Shown piece by piece: positions 33,947 through 47,091 of a DNA stretch of 64,000 bases. A program made the translations under genes and the position numbers. The stretch covers positions 15,214,393 through 15,278,392 of the forward strand of contig OX326960.1 of assembly GCA_946800325.1 (NCBI GenBank), written 5' to 3'. Origin of the DNA: Luzula sylvatica (taxonomy: Eukaryota; Streptophyta; Magnoliopsida; Poales; Juncaceae). The notes under the pieces are model-generated. The model did not search any database. It had not been told where the DNA came from and worked only from the letters and a program-made list of their open reading frames with translations. Position 1 is the stretch's first letter; each line of letters begins with the position of its first letter.

Positions 33947-36397
33947 ATGACTCTTTCTCTCTCTACTTTCTCTCCCCAAAAAGTACGACGCAACAATGGA
34001 GATAATATGAAGAGAGGGAAGAGAGTCTACGTTGATACAGGCGTTGAGGACCAAGCTGAATCGAGCAGGCAGACAGCGAGGAAGAGGCCCCACTCACCAC
34101 CGGAAATAGAAACAGAAGGGACAGAAGAGAGGCCAATCTTCCCACCGGACCCCAACCATTCTTCATGGTACGGAAAATGCCTCAGGTGCGTCAGACCGGG
34201 GCACCCCACTTCACAATGTAGAAACCCTAGAGCATGCTCGTTCTGCAAAATGTACGAGCATCTCTATGCCTTGTGCCCGGAGCGACTGAACGAAATGGCC
34301 AACATCTGTGCCTCTGCACCACAAGGCAGGCGCGTAGAAGAGGTAATGCCACATGATAGGGTCCCATGGACCTACTGCTTCATGAGCGAATCACTCGAAC
34401 ACAAAGGAGAGTTAAGGGCCCTTAACCGATCAGTTGTTATCGATGCTTCACTTGTCCCGACACACAACGTCGCCATGCTGAGATCTCTGATCACCAAAAC
34501 CAAAGAATGGCCCTTGAAATATCAGTTGGTTTTTTGGAAAGAAAGCAGATATATCCTCAAATTACCCGAGGACACGGATAGGAGAATCTACCTCGACTAT
34601 TCCACACCAATCTTATACAAGGCAGGCTTCGTGTGATTCCCGTGGTCTCCGGCAATGGGAGCTCAGGTGATATACTATAACCATCTTGTTTGGATACATC
34701 TCATAAACGTACCACCGCAAGCCTGGTGCGAGCGAGAGTTAACCGAAATATGTAACTCTTTCGGCAAGGTGGTCGATCACACACCATTCTCAGATATCGT
34801 CTCTCTAGAGGTACTTGAGGTAGTAATTGCGACACATAATCTTAACTGGATTCCCCTGGTCACCTCTTATCTCATAGATGGTTACGTCTACGATATAGAA
34901 ATCAAACCAGTAACGGTACTGGATGAAAGAACTTACTACCCACGACCCCCTGATTTCACACCCTCGCCGCAAGAGATAAGAGCAAACAATGAAGGACGAG
35001 TCGACTGGCAGTCAGTGATAAGGCGTCTATGGAACCTAGCACCACCATCCACGGAGAAAGATCGTTTGGGTCCGATCATCTTCTCCGACAACCCTCAAGG
35101 AACGGACAGAAAACATCTGATAGAACGCTTCGAAGAACTTGCAACGGAGGAAACCGATCACGCCCAAAAGTCTATTACAGAGGACGACCTCGAACGGGCC
35201 TACGTTCCCATCCCCAACCGCCAGCAAGAGATGAGACTAATAAACGCGATCACAATCATCCCGGTACAGGAAACGCACCCCAGACACCAAAACATGCAAG
35301 CTACTGAGTTGCACCATGAACAGTCAGAGCTTCCAAACGAGCAAAACAATGCACGAGTGGTCCACCGTGGACTCACCCTCAGATTAGGACCCTTGGTCCA
35401 TGCTACACCCCTACCAGAGAAAGACGCCGACAGGACCAACAACCCTGCTCTGCATTCGGCTGAAATGACTCCTTCTGAACACCATACTGCTAGCTTTCAA
35501 GGAACATTAAATGCAAATAATCAGTTCGAAAGGCCACCACAACCGAGGCAGACTAGGGAGCAAATGGGAAAACGAGTTGTGGAAGAGTCTCAGAGTTCAA
35601 ACCATACGCATGCAAAAGCTTGTCAACAAGGACTGGGGGATAATCAAGGTATAGATGTCTCTTTATCTTTCTCCTCTAATTCATCTAAGGCATCAGTTAC
35701 ACAACACCAAAAATGCAAAAACAAGTCCAATAAAATAGCGTCAAACTTCATTAAATATGTCCAAAGAAAAAGATCTCTCTCGGTTAGAAATAGTAAAAGA
35801 AAGACCTTTTTCGATGGGTCTGAAGCAAAACCAATTAAGAAAAAACTAAAAAATAGAAAGTTAGTTAAGCCCAAATTAATTACGACGGCCCAATCCAAAG
35901 CAAGGGATTATATTACCTCATTAGAGTTTGAAGCACAAAAGCCATTTGGGCTATCTTTAGATCAAACGAATGAGATTCAAGCACTCTGTGGCTTAGGCCC
36001 GGCAAAGTTGCCTCCAATATCATATCAGGCCACAAATCAACAAATAAATGAAATGGCCAACCAAAATCCTCAATTAGACAGGACCCAAGAAAAGTCTCCA
36101 ATCTCGCTAGATCTGACTCTAGCAAAAATAAAAAATGATATGACTCACAAAAAAAATAATACCAATAAAAGATTCACAAAGAAAAAAAATATTAAAAGTA
36201 CCATTGGGTCACACACCTGTTTAGCAGACGCAAATGAAAAAATTAATAATGCGCTTATACAAAATAATGTGTGCAATTTCTCTAACAAACGTCTTGATGC
36301 AGAGATCACAAACAAATTCACGTTCGAAGAGGACGATCTCGATCAGGTGGATTATAGAGACGAGATTGAGGTGTATGGGCCGAATGGGCTACTCTAA
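33947..36397 (+). pseudogene. LINE ORF1, unit B, with in-frame TGA
   Basis: Retains the tandem CCHC knuckles, the RRM-like region and the basic tail. Relative to unit A it has lost about 280 bp after YVDTG and about 155 bp after PQEIR. Both deletions keep the reading frame. A TGA at 34634-34636 (GFV*FPWS) interrupts it where unit A has TGC. Unit B lacks the extra T and the TAG seen in A, so the two copies decayed independently after duplication. Confidence 0.85.
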
Positions 36398-36433
36398 GAG
36401 TTAGGAAACTCGCAAGCTTTTGAATACATTTAG

Positions 36434-39400
36434 ATGAATCACAAACTATTTAATTACCTATCTATTTTATTTTGGAGCGTTAGAGGAATTGGCAAGGCTG
36501 ATAAATGTAAACTTGTCAAGGAAACTAATAGACTATCTAGTTGTAATGTATTTTGTTTACAAGAAACAAAGATGAACGAGATGAATCTTTTTGACATGAG
36601 GAAAATATGTCCATCAAACATACAAAATTTCGAATGCATCAATGCAAACAACTCAAAAGGGGGAATTATTACGCCATGGTCCACGGATTTCGAACTAATG
36701 AATAAAATCGAGGGAAGATATACCCTAACTACGATGCTCAAATCAACTAATGGTTTTTTTTGCGTAATAACAAACGTTTACGGCCCGACAACAAACGAAG
36801 AAAAAAATGACTTCTTAGAAGAGTTAACTAAACACGACCCACAAAACCTACCATGGATCGTAGTAGGCGATTTCAACTTAATAAGAACGCAAATAGAATC
36901 CACCGGAAACAATCACTTGCCGCAACACATACAAGGATTCAATGAGTTCATAAATAAATGCAACCTAGAGGAAAGTCCGCAAATATCACGCTTATTCACT
37001 TGGACAAATAAAAGGGAGTCGCCGACACTCTCTAAGCTAGATCGGGCCCTTTTCTCCCCCCACTTTTTAATTCACAATCTCGTCGTTCAAACAAAAGAAC
37101 TAACGATGATAACATCCGACCACTCCCCACTCAAAGTTTCCTTCACCACCGCGGGAACGAGCAAACCGAGAACATACAACCTAGAGAGAGCATGGTTACT
37201 ACAACCGGATACAAAGATTATCTTCCAACAAGCGTGGAACTCGCAACTAATCAATAGAAACTCGGCGAAAAACTACATCCTTAAACTAACAAGGACCAAA
37301 AAACAATTAGCTACATGGGCAAAACAAAAACTAGGTCCAACACAAGCCCCCCTACAAACTAGCAAGACTCTCATCGCTTTATTAGATAAATTGGAGGAAA
37401 CAAGATCACTAAATAGCAATGAGTTGATACTTAGAACGCAACTCAAGATAAAAACACAAGAACTAGTGATTAGATCCGAAACCTATTGGCAACAACGTTC
37501 CTCCGCGAAATGGATCAAAATGGGCGACAAAAATAATTCTTATTTCCACGCCGTGGCGTCACAAAGAAGAAATACGAATTTTATTGGATCCATTAGGCTC
37601 GGAACACTCACATTAACGGACCCAAGAGATATCCTACTAGCTTTTTACAATAATTTCCGCCTAACAATGGGAACAAGACCGATAGAAGCTACCTTCGACA
37701 TGACATTATTATTTCCACAAACGAATACCACACCCGAGCTACAAGATCTAGAGAGACCTTTTGAAGAAAATGAAATCCAAAGTGTAATTAACAACTTAAA
37801 AAAAAGGAAATCCTCCGGTCCGGATGGCGTACCGGCGGAATATATAAGAGACTATTGGGCGATTATACATGACGACATGAAAGCCCTAATCAACGACTTC
37901 TACGACAATAAACTAGACCTTTGGCGAATAAACCAAGCAAATATAACGCTAATACCGAAAAAGGACAACGCATCGCAAATTGAACATTATATGCCTATTA
38001 GCGTAATCAACATCCCGATTAAAGTAATAACAAAGCTCATGGCTAATAGACTACAACCCCTACTAGCGTCAATCTTACCCCTTAACCAATCGGCGTTTAT
38101 AAAAAATAGATCTATAAGCGACTCATTTCTAGTTGCAAGAGAATATCTTAATTTCTACAAAAAAGTAAAATCCCGACGATAATGTTATCCATAGATATAA
38201 CGAAAGCTTTTGATAATGTTCCTTGGGAATTCATGCAAAACGTCCTTCGCCAAAAAAAATTTCCTCCAAAATGGAACGAATGGATCAAGAACTTATTTAT
38301 ATCGTCATCCTCCGCGGTCAAAGTGAATGGGATCATATCCCCTTATTTCTTTCATCAACGAGGCTTGAGACAAGGCGACCCACTTTCACCCCTCCTTTTC
38401 AACATTGCGATTGACGCACTAAGAGCTATTATAGACAATATAGCCCCTACACTAGACACAATGACTGGTTTAAGAGCGAAGCTCCTACAATACGTCGACG
38501 ATACATTGTTATTTTTTGAAGCAAGCGTCGAAAACATCAAAAAAGTGTCCCTAGCTCTAGAACTTTTCCAAGAAATATCGGGTTTACAAATAAATCGCCA
38601 AAAAACGAGCTTCTTCCCGTTCAATATACCCTCGTCCCTCCACAATACCATAGCGACGATGTTATCATGTAAAAAGAAGGACTTCCCATCTAAGTACCTA
38701 GAAATACCACTAACTCTAAACAAACCAAAGAAAGTACTATTCCTACCGCTCGTCCATAAAATTCAACAAAGAATCGGGTCGTGGAAAAGCAAACTATTAT
38801 CTTTGGGGGGGGAGACTAACACTTCTAAATTCTACCCTAAGCTCCATCCCGACGTATATCATGCAAACGACTTTACTTCCTAAAGGGACGATCGAAGAAA
38901 TATCAAAATTAATGAGAGCCTTTCTATGGAAAGGTAAAGATAACATACAAGGAGGGAGTTGCCTAATGAATTGGGAAAAAGTCACGTTGCCAAAACAATT
39001 CGGGGGCCTTGGAATCCTAAACATTAAAGATCAAAACATGGCCCTCGTACAAAAAGCAATTTGCAAAATAGATGCCGGTGACGATAATCTTTGGGCGGGG
39101 TGCCTAAATGAACTTTACAGGGTCAACACATCGAGCGATCTAAGAAACATCCCCGAAGCTTCTCTTTCCTACTTCTTGAAAGACCTAATAAAACTACTAC
39201 CACTATATGAGGTATCGACCTCAAAGGACTCGAACAACCAAACGACTTGGAATTGGGAAACAAAATGATCCTTCTCATCGAAATCGGCTCATGGCTCCTT
39301 AAGAAATCCCGGGGTGTCCTCGGAATGGGCAAACAAAATGTGGAGGCTAAAGGTTCCACCGAAAATACACTTTTTTCTATGGCTACTAATGCATAATAAA

Positions 39401-39778
39401 CTAAACACCGCAGAAATAATGGAACTCAAGGGCTACCACCGAGCTCTACAATGCCCCCTTTGTAAGCGACAAAACGAGACGGCCCAACACCTTTTCGTTC
39501 ATTACTCATTTACCAAAGCGGTATGGAAGAATGTAGAAAGAAGATCCACCCAACCGATCAAGTGGATTCAAAAGGACTCCGTCATAGAAACATGGCACAA
39601 AAACACGAACAAACTAAACAAAATAGAAGGGGCCACTTGGCAAATCACTTGGGCGGCAATACATTGGGCCATATGGAAACAAAGAAACGCGAGAATCTTC
39701 GGATGAAATGAATCACCACCGAGTACAATCGCAATCAAGGCGCTAGAAGAAGCTTCACTATGGAGAGCAAACAAATAA
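36434..39778 (+). pseudogene. LINE ORF2, unit B, multiply broken
   Basis: Same endonuclease-RT-zf-RVT order as unit A. Lesions are loss of one A in the A run at about 38159-38164 (frameshift after LNFYKK), eight G instead of seven at 38805-38812 (frameshift), TGA at 39266-39268 (shared with A) and a private TGA at 39704-39706 (CGA to TGA). The RT active site is YVDD and the last zf-RVT Cys is Tyr, as in A. RPICVIN of A reads MPISVIN here. Confidence 0.9.
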
Positions 39779-41965
39779 GATCTTCTTAATTATTTCTAGA
39801 ACCTTTAGGATTACTCTTTTCTTGTAAAATATATGTAATCACCACCTTTTTTATTATTTAATGGAACTCAAAGGTATACCGAAAGGTAACGTAATTTAAA
39901 AAAAAAAAAGAAATTAGGTCAAAATTATCTCCCCAAGTATTTTTTCCCTCTTGGGATATCATTTCTCCCAAACTTGATAATGACATGAGATGAGAATACT
40001 TTTAACTGAAATTATGGTGGAAATACTATATGAAAACAGTTATTTATTGAATTCAAAAGATCTACAAAAGCCTTAAAATATTCAGAGAAAATAGACACTT
40101 GAATTCTGAAAACTGGAATTTAGGTTTTGGTAAACTTTAAAAATCAATAACAATTCGACCAAAATTTGAAATTCCAATATGTAAAAAGGGATTTCAAGAA
40201 CAGATCAAGATCTATATTAACAAGTATTAAGTGACAATTAAACAGTTCTGGTTACTTTAATAATTAATTAAGAAATTCAGACAGTAATTAACAGAGAATT
40301 AGGGTTTCTTGACAAAGAAAATTCGAAATAAATTCAAATAAAATCCAGAAAAATAGGAAAAAAGTTTTTAATCATCAATCAAGAGTTTATACATATATTT
40401 GCATCATAAAATCATAACCTAGCCTACAGTCAGAGAAAATAAGGAAAAATATCACCTAATAAAGAAGAATTTGATGAACTCAGGGGCTTTGGAAGGCTTG
40501 AGTGGGAAGATCATGCCTGAAGAAAGGTTGGAGGAGGTCTGAGGTAGCTCAATTGACCTTCTTGTCACACCAATTGGCTGAAAATGACTGAAATGTCCCT
40601 GATTTGGTACCAGCACTGGATTGAAGATAAACCAGGGGGTTTCAGTCACTTCTGCGGGTTCCTTCACTTCTCTAGACCACACAATAAGCTAGAAATCCCA
40701 TAAAGAATCCCTCTTTGGACTGTGATTACTGATTCTCTCTCTGAAATGGTAAGTTGAGATGGAAAATAGGGTTTCTGTCTCTCTCAATTCAAACCAAGTG
40801 TGGAAGAAGTATTCTTTTGGCTTAAGGAAGGTTTTCGAAGCTTTACTTTGGATTCAAACTCTCTCAGATGCAACCCTTTAAATTCTAAACCAGACACGAG
40901 ACTTTATAGCCAAAATTCGTGCTTCCTGGACCAAATTCATCCAAATTAACTCCACATACACCTCCACAATCTCCCCACGATCATTTTGATACCCAGATCA
41001 TGGGATTTGGTGCACTGGAGAGCTCAAGAGCTCTTCTCCAGTGAAATCACTGTACGAGACGATCTTCGTATTTTTTCTGTGTTAAAATGAACTGAGCATG
41101 CCAAATGGAGAGTCCAGTGAGAATAAAATGGAGAAGAGAGGAGAGTCGTTAAGCTCAGTAACGATGCTGAAAGGGTGATATGTTGATGATCTTCTGCGCA
41201 TTTAACTATGTGGCTCTTCGTGCAGTGGGTCAGGTCTGAGATAAAGAATGGGTCAGCTGCAGAGGTCACGTGACTTTTAATGAAGCACGTGATCTACATC
41301 ACAGTAATGGATAACGGGTCATGATTTCTTTCTTCAGTGGCAGATAATGTGTAACCATTCGTGCAATAAACTATTAGAGAAGAGGTTTTTGGACTTTTAG
41401 CGTGGCTGCAGGGTTCCTGGGCTACAGAAGATCTGTGGAATAGTGATTTATGTTGGGTTATTAATGGGTTGTTTTGGATTTTCTGTGGGCTATTCTGTGT
41501 AGGCTTTGGTGTAATGAGTCACTTGGGTGTGGCACTCACATTCTCTCTCTTCATTTCTCGCTCATTCTTTGTCCAATTAATTAATGTGAATATACCATTT
41601 TGATCAGGAGAACGAGAGGAATCCAAATATGGGATTGGTTTTGCTTGATTCGAAGTAAAAAATTTACGTCTTCATGTGGGGCCCACAAGTGGGTCCCACT
41701 TTCTCTTTCTTCACTTCTCTCTCATCCCTTCTCTGAATTTTATGATATTATATATCAAATTCATCAGAAAAGAAAGAGGAATGCAGCCATCATCTCTAAA
41801 TTGCCAAATTCCTACTTTTACCCCTGAAATTAACACAAATTCAAATAGTTAAGCAATTTCTAATGATATTTAAAATTATTAACAATTTATATGTTAACTA
41901 AGTGATATGTTGTGCTAAAATCCTATTTTTAACCTTTTAAAATGTGCTGAAAATAGATCTTATCA

Positions 41966-42569
41966 GTACATTATCTCATGGCCTTCTCTTTCAACCTTGC
42001 ATAGATCTCATTTTCCGAATCTTTTCGAACGCTGATTGGACATGTTGCCCCCATGACCGCAACTCAACTATGAGATATTGCATCTTTTTGTGACCAAACC
42101 TCATGGTTCTAAAAGAAAACATCTTCTTGTGACCAAACCTCATGGTCCTAAAAAAAACATCTTTTTGTGACCAAACCTCATGGTCCTAAAAGAAAACATC
42201 TTCTTGTGACCAAACCTCATGGTCCTAAAAAATAACAATCTATCGTGGTAAGGTCATGACTACTGAGCTAGTTTGTCTCCAATACTTTCTTTAAAGTTCT
42301 ATGTTACTTTACCCTATCATCTCACCGTGTTTTTTTTTATAATATCGGCACAACCTATCTTGACTCACAATCTAATTTTCCATGCACATACAAAGCACAT
42401 CCAAATATACTTTCACTTTGTCATAGACCTAGTTTCTCAAATAAATTTCTTGTTCAATATTAAGCACTCATGAGCAAGTGGCCGGCCTTCTTACCAAGAG
42501 ACTCACCGCACCGCGTTTTCGTACTCTCCGCGACAAGTTGACGGTTTTCGAAGACCGCTCAACTTGAGG
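41966..42569 (+). pseudogene. Ty1-copia RNase H remnant, unit B
   Basis: Reads GTLSHGLLFQPCIDLIFRIF then SNADWTCCPHDRNSTMRYC, an easily recognised copia RNase H opening that is better preserved than in unit A. A 39-bp minisatellite follows (42081-42230, about four copies), then the LTHNLIFHAHTKHIQ block and the EQVAGLLTKRLTAPRF C-terminus. Confidence 0.85.
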
Positions 42570-42852
42570 TGATAATAGAGTTATTTAAGATAAAGTCTTC
42601 GGGCTTAAATTAATTAGGGATTACCCCAACTAGTGTCTTTTTAATCTATTTGAATTATGCTAATTATGATTGGTCAAGGACTCAAGAATAGTTCACACGG
42701 ATTAACAATAGCATTAGTGAGTTGATTAAGGGTTGAGGTTAATTCTAATGTAGTCATATAGTTATCACGTAATTTGTGGATATAACTAGTTTTGAATTCT
42801 ATATGTATCTATCAATGTAATTCAAAAAACTCAAGCAATCAAATATTCTTCA
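42570..42852 (+). repeat. Copia 3' LTR, unit B
   Basis: Same LTR as 18102-18383, starting TGATAATAGAG and ending near TATTCTTCA. Confidence 0.7.
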
Positions 42853-43981
42853 AAATTTAAACTCTTTTAAAAAATTTAACGAAGTATAATACATAGAAAA
42901 TAACTGACTTTTTAATTTTCTCAACAAAAAAAAAATCATAAAACCAGAATTGTTTTGTTTTTTAAAATATATTGAATAATTTTGTTCGGTAATACATAAA
43001 TATGTTGAGGAGATATTTGGGGGGGACAACTATAATTTTTCTATACATAATGAATTTTCAAAAACAGTGTGTCTTGCACCTTGAGTTATGGTTTCTTGTG
43101 TTTGAAGCTTCGTTGTACCCCAACTAATATTTTTTGGAGGTCATATATGGTGTCCTCAAATTTCTTCCAACATCCTCGATATCACTAGTTATCAATTAAT
43201 TAAAATAATAATTAACAAAAAAATATTTCAATAACGATTAATTGATATAATTTTAAAATACGTATGAATTAATAATTCTTAATCAATATCAATTAATCAT
43301 TAATGAAATATTTTTTTGTTAATTACCATGTTAATTAATTGTTAATTAATTTGAGGAGCATGTTATAATTATCCTATCTCGTATCTTTTGATGATGTTTC
43401 ACTTAACAAGCAAGGTGGCCCTATCCACAATCACTGGATCATTAATAAACGATTTACCAAATAAAATAAAACTGTATATTTTATACCAGTTGGAAAATAG
43501 ACCATTTAACTTTAATTAATTTTTCAAATTCAAATATTATATTTCCCACCAGAAAGTCGATGACTTTCTTTGTTATTCATGAGCGATAATGCGGCTACAC
43601 AATGACCTAAAAATTGGCAATAAATAAAAGGGAAATTTTACCGTGCCCCCAAAATGTTTTGAAATTTTCCTCCACAATAGTAATTCATGGTTAATTCATG
43701 GATTAGTATTTTGGATTAACATTTAATTCATGATTATAAAAACTGGGGTCCGGGTCATTGTGTAGAGGTAGGGCCCATGTATATGAAAATTGAAGCCTCC
43801 GTTTCGGGTCCGGATACACACAAAAGAATTACGTAATATAATTCATAAAATTTGGGATCTATTATAAAAAAATTTGAAGTCCATTTTAACAAATTACAGG
43901 ATATAGTAAAAAAATTTGAGAAGCTAATCATGCAACTTCTTGTGACCACTCTTTTTCAAACGACATGCCTAGTGACCTTGT

Positions 43982-43990
43982 CTATAAACC
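43982..43990 (+). promoter_or_regulatory. TATA box of OMT stub
   Basis: CTATAAACC 77 bp before the ATG at 44059; identical context to the unit A promoter. It now drives only a truncated reading frame. Confidence 0.45.
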
Positions 43991-44058
43991 AGAAGCTAAA
44001 CATCCCATTGATACAAAAAAAAAAAAAAATCAAACAAATAAAGACTAAAGAAATACTA

Positions 44059-44220
44059 ATGGAGAAGAACAAGAGCACAGAATGCGATGACCAGCTACTG
44101 CATGCTGAGGCCGAGCTATGGATCCAAATCTTCAGTTTCATCAAATCCATGACTCTCAAATGTGCGATCGAGCTCGGCATTCCCGACGCCATTCACAATC
44201 ACGGACAACCCATAACTTAA
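44059..44220 (+). pseudogene. Truncated OMT 5' stub
   Basis: Matches the unit A OMT from its ATG through ...HNHGQPIT (about 53 codons). It then departs at about 44216 into sequence that elsewhere lies upstream of the third OMT copy (46440 onward), meeting TAA at 44218-44220. Only the beginning of the dimerisation domain remains, so no methyltransferase activity is possible. Its promoter is the unit A type. It shares the HAEAE reading with unit A (the 47092 copy has NTEAE). Confidence 0.88.
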
Positions 44221-46029
44221 TATTAAATACAAATGTAATTAGATTTAATGAATATAACAGAGTTTCAGAAATTGCTAAAATCTTGTCATGAATATGTGGA
44301 ACAAATATGAGCAGACCATGAACGATTTACAAAATAAAATTATAAAATTATCTGTGCAATTACAAGCACTATTTTTATGAACGATTTACCAAATAAAATA
44401 AAACTACATATTTTATACCATATGGAAACATAGACCCTTAAACTTTAATTAATTATTTAAATATTATCTTTTCCAACAGAAAGTGGATGAATTTCTTTGT
44501 TATGCATGAGCATAATGCTGTTCCATAATGACCTCAAAATTTGCAATTATGTTTCGTAGTAAGCCAATATATGGAACCACGTACAAGGCAAAATCCAGGA
44601 GAAATTAATCAATTCTCTCTTAAAATATCATATTGTTTTTCCTATGTTACTGACACATGTTAGCATCACTACTACAAATTAAAAATATGAACCGCATTCA
44701 TATCATGTTAATCCTGCAACTAACTAAAAATATGAACCGCATTCATATCATGTTAGTCCTGCAACTTATTAAAAATATGAACCGCATTCATATCATGTTA
44801 ATCCTGCAACTCGATGTGACCACTCTTTCTCTCGACATGCCTGACCTTGTCTATAAAACCAAAAAGCAAATCATTCCATGGATACCAAAAAATCAATCAA
44901 ATTAGATTGCTTACAAAAATATAAGAAGCATAAAAAATAATATATATATTATCATTCAAATACTAGATGATTATGATTTAATGTCGGACGTCGGCATTAT
45001 TATTTTGTTAACATAGTACTATTTATTTATTTATTGCATTTGAATTGGTTTTTCGGATGTTTAATTCGATATCTAGTACTCGAAAACGGAACGGAACCGA
45101 TCGAATTTGGTTTAATCGGTTTGATTTTTCGATTTAAATTTGTTTTATTCGGTTGAAAAATGACATTGTTCGGTTTGTTCAGTTCGTTTTTAGTATTTTA
45201 AAAATTGATTAAAACAAACCGACCGAATAACATTCAGAATTCATATATTTTTTAATATGTGAATGTTAAGAGTATTAATATTTGATATAATAATCTGATG
45301 AAATAATATAATTATATTTTATAAAATTTATTATTATTTTTTAATCAGTAAAATTTGAATTTAGACAACATAGTATTTGTGGTCGAAGAACAACTGAACA
45401 TAATGGAAATAACCAAGGATTATATGTTATGGTGTTTTCAAAACTCATCCAAACATCGCGAATGAGGTAAGAAAGAATTTTTGGTTAAGAGTAATTAGTA
45501 TTTTAATTAAATGAATTAACGAGTTAATTGATCATTTAATTTAAATAACATGTCAATTAACATATATTAATATGAACATATTAAAATAAATTAATATATA
45601 AATTAGTTTTTATTTAGCATGTTAATCAAACCAATTGAATTTATTGTCCACCTGATCATCAAAGATGTTGGGATGAAATGAAAAAACACAATATATTTTC
45701 CCCACTAATAAACAGAGTATTGTGTGGGCAAGATATGAGAATGGAGAACCGAGAGCCAGTTAGAAGAAGCACGCTAAAAAGGAGACAAAATGTCACGTTC
45801 CTGGAAGGATTCGCGACTGAAAATTCATTGAAATGATCAAATTGCGAGATTTGGAATTAAACTAGGGCAAGCACAATAAAGATGTATTTTTCTATTAAAA
45901 GAAAATTAGAGTTATAAAACAGTCATCATTGACTCTAAAACAAATTCTTGCATTTTAGTATTTATAGTTGCAAGAATCTCGCGATTTAGTACACAATGAC
46001 TATGCGTCTTGGGGTACCAAATGCAACTA
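44217..46029 (+). pseudogene. OMT locus stripped of its coding region
   Basis: 44217-44885 is a near copy of the promoter region at 46440-47090, including a TATA box (CTATAAAACC at 44851-44860) and 45-bp repeats. Instead of an ATG and exons, it runs directly (join near 44885, within AAAAAATCAATCAAATTAG) into the sequence that normally lies about 380 bp downstream of the OMT stop (A 21430 onward). That flank continues to about 46029. Both exons and the intron are therefore deleted. Confidence 0.8.
44681..44815 (+). repeat. 45-bp promoter minisatellite, three copies
   Basis: Three tandem 45-bp units starting AAAAATATGAACCGCATTCA and continuing TATCATGTTAATCCTGCAAC. Starts are at 44681, 44726 and 44771. 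The core ATGAACCGCATTCAT is nearly palindromic. It sits about 40-170 bp upstream of the TATA box of the stripped OMT locus. Confidence 0.9.
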
Positions 46030-46439
46030 GTGTGATTTCGATGTCGTGGTCATTTTACTTGTTTAGAATATTATCAGATATTTATTTATTTATTATTTTC
46101 GAAATTTAGATTTTGTTTATGGGAATTAATTGGAAAAATAAATCCACCATTCAAAAAAATGGGAAATTTTCAAATAATTCCTAACTTTTTTTGAATTTGT
46201 AAAGCCCACGCCCACGCCCACACCCACGCCCCACGCACACCTTCATTTTTTGGAAACTCCAACTCCCCTCCAAATAATAACCTCTATTTTACATATTTAA
46301 TTTTATTAATCTTTTTTTGAATTATTTTCTAAATTTAAAAATCGTTATTAATATTTTTGAACTTCTATTAATTTAAAAAAACTATATGCCATATATACAT
46401 AATTTTAATATTCTATTTAATATATATATTGTCATACAA
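46030..46439. other. Spacer between OMT relics
   Basis: 46030-46150 resembles 6250-6370 (GATTTCGATGTCGTGGTC). Then comes GGGAAATTTTCAAATAATTCC (a Mutator-MITE-like end), a CCCACGCCCACGCCCACACC run at about 46204, and AT-rich DNA. No gene seen. It is absent from unit A. Confidence 0.5.
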
Positions 46440-46914
46440 AATTAATATTAAATACAAATGTAATTATATTTAATGAATATAACAGAGTTTCAGAAATTGC
46501 TAAAATATTGTCATGAATATGTGGAACAAATATGAGCAGACCATGAACGATTTACAAAATAAAATTATAAAATTATCTGTGCAATTACAAGCACTATTTT
46601 TATGAACGATTTACCAAATAAAATAAAACTGCATATTTTATACCATATGGAAACATAGACCCTTAAACTTTAATTAATTATTTAAATATTATCTTTTCCA
46701 ACAGAAAGTGGATGAATTTCTTTGTAATGCATGAGCATAATGCTGTTCCATAATGACCTCAAAATTTGCAATTATGTTTCGTAGTAAGCCAATATATGGA
46801 ACCACATACAAGGCAAAATCCAGGAGAAATTAATCAATTCTCTCTTAAAATATCATATTGTTTTTCCTATGTTACTGACCCATGTTTCACATGTTAGCAT
46901 CACTACTACAAATT

Positions 46915-47004
46915 AAAAATATGAACCGCATTCATATCATGTTAATCCTGCAACTAATTAAAAATATGAACCGCATTCATATCATGTTAATCCTGCAACT
47001 TGAT
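46915..47004 (+). repeat. 45-bp promoter minisatellite, two copies
   Basis: Same 45-bp unit as at 44681, here with starts at 46915 and 46960, upstream of the frameshifted OMT. Copy number differs from the stripped locus (two against three), and the unit is missing from the unit A promoter. Confidence 0.9.
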
Positions 47005-47039
47005 GTGACCACTCTTTCTCTCGGCATGCCTGACCTTGT

Positions 47040-47049
47040 CTATTAAACC
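47040..47049 (+). promoter_or_regulatory. Weakened TATA box of frameshifted OMT
   Basis: CTATTAAACC, 52 bp before the ATG at 47092. The other OMT promoters in the window have CTATAAACC or CTATAAAACC in the same context, so this one carries a disrupted TATA core. Confidence 0.4.
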
Positions 47050-47091
47050 AAAAGCAAATCATTCTGTGGATACAAAAAATATCAAATAAAT

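Larger units (their letters stand above)
33946..39909 (+). mobile_element. L1-like LINE, unit B copy
   Basis: Same insertion as in unit A, with the same 17-bp target duplications at 33929-33945 and 39910-39926. It is shorter (about 5.96 kb) because ORF1 has two internal deletions. The shared target sites show that the LINE inserted before the segmental duplication. Confidence 0.92.
33362..41965 (+). mobile_element. LTR-type element, unit B (5' end deleted, LINE nested)
   Basis: Equivalent to 7193-17546 of unit A but without its 5' terminus and without the hAT insertion. The 3' end AGATCTTATCA followed by GTACA is intact at 41965/41966. Native parts are 33362-33928 and 39927-41965. Confidence 0.65.
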
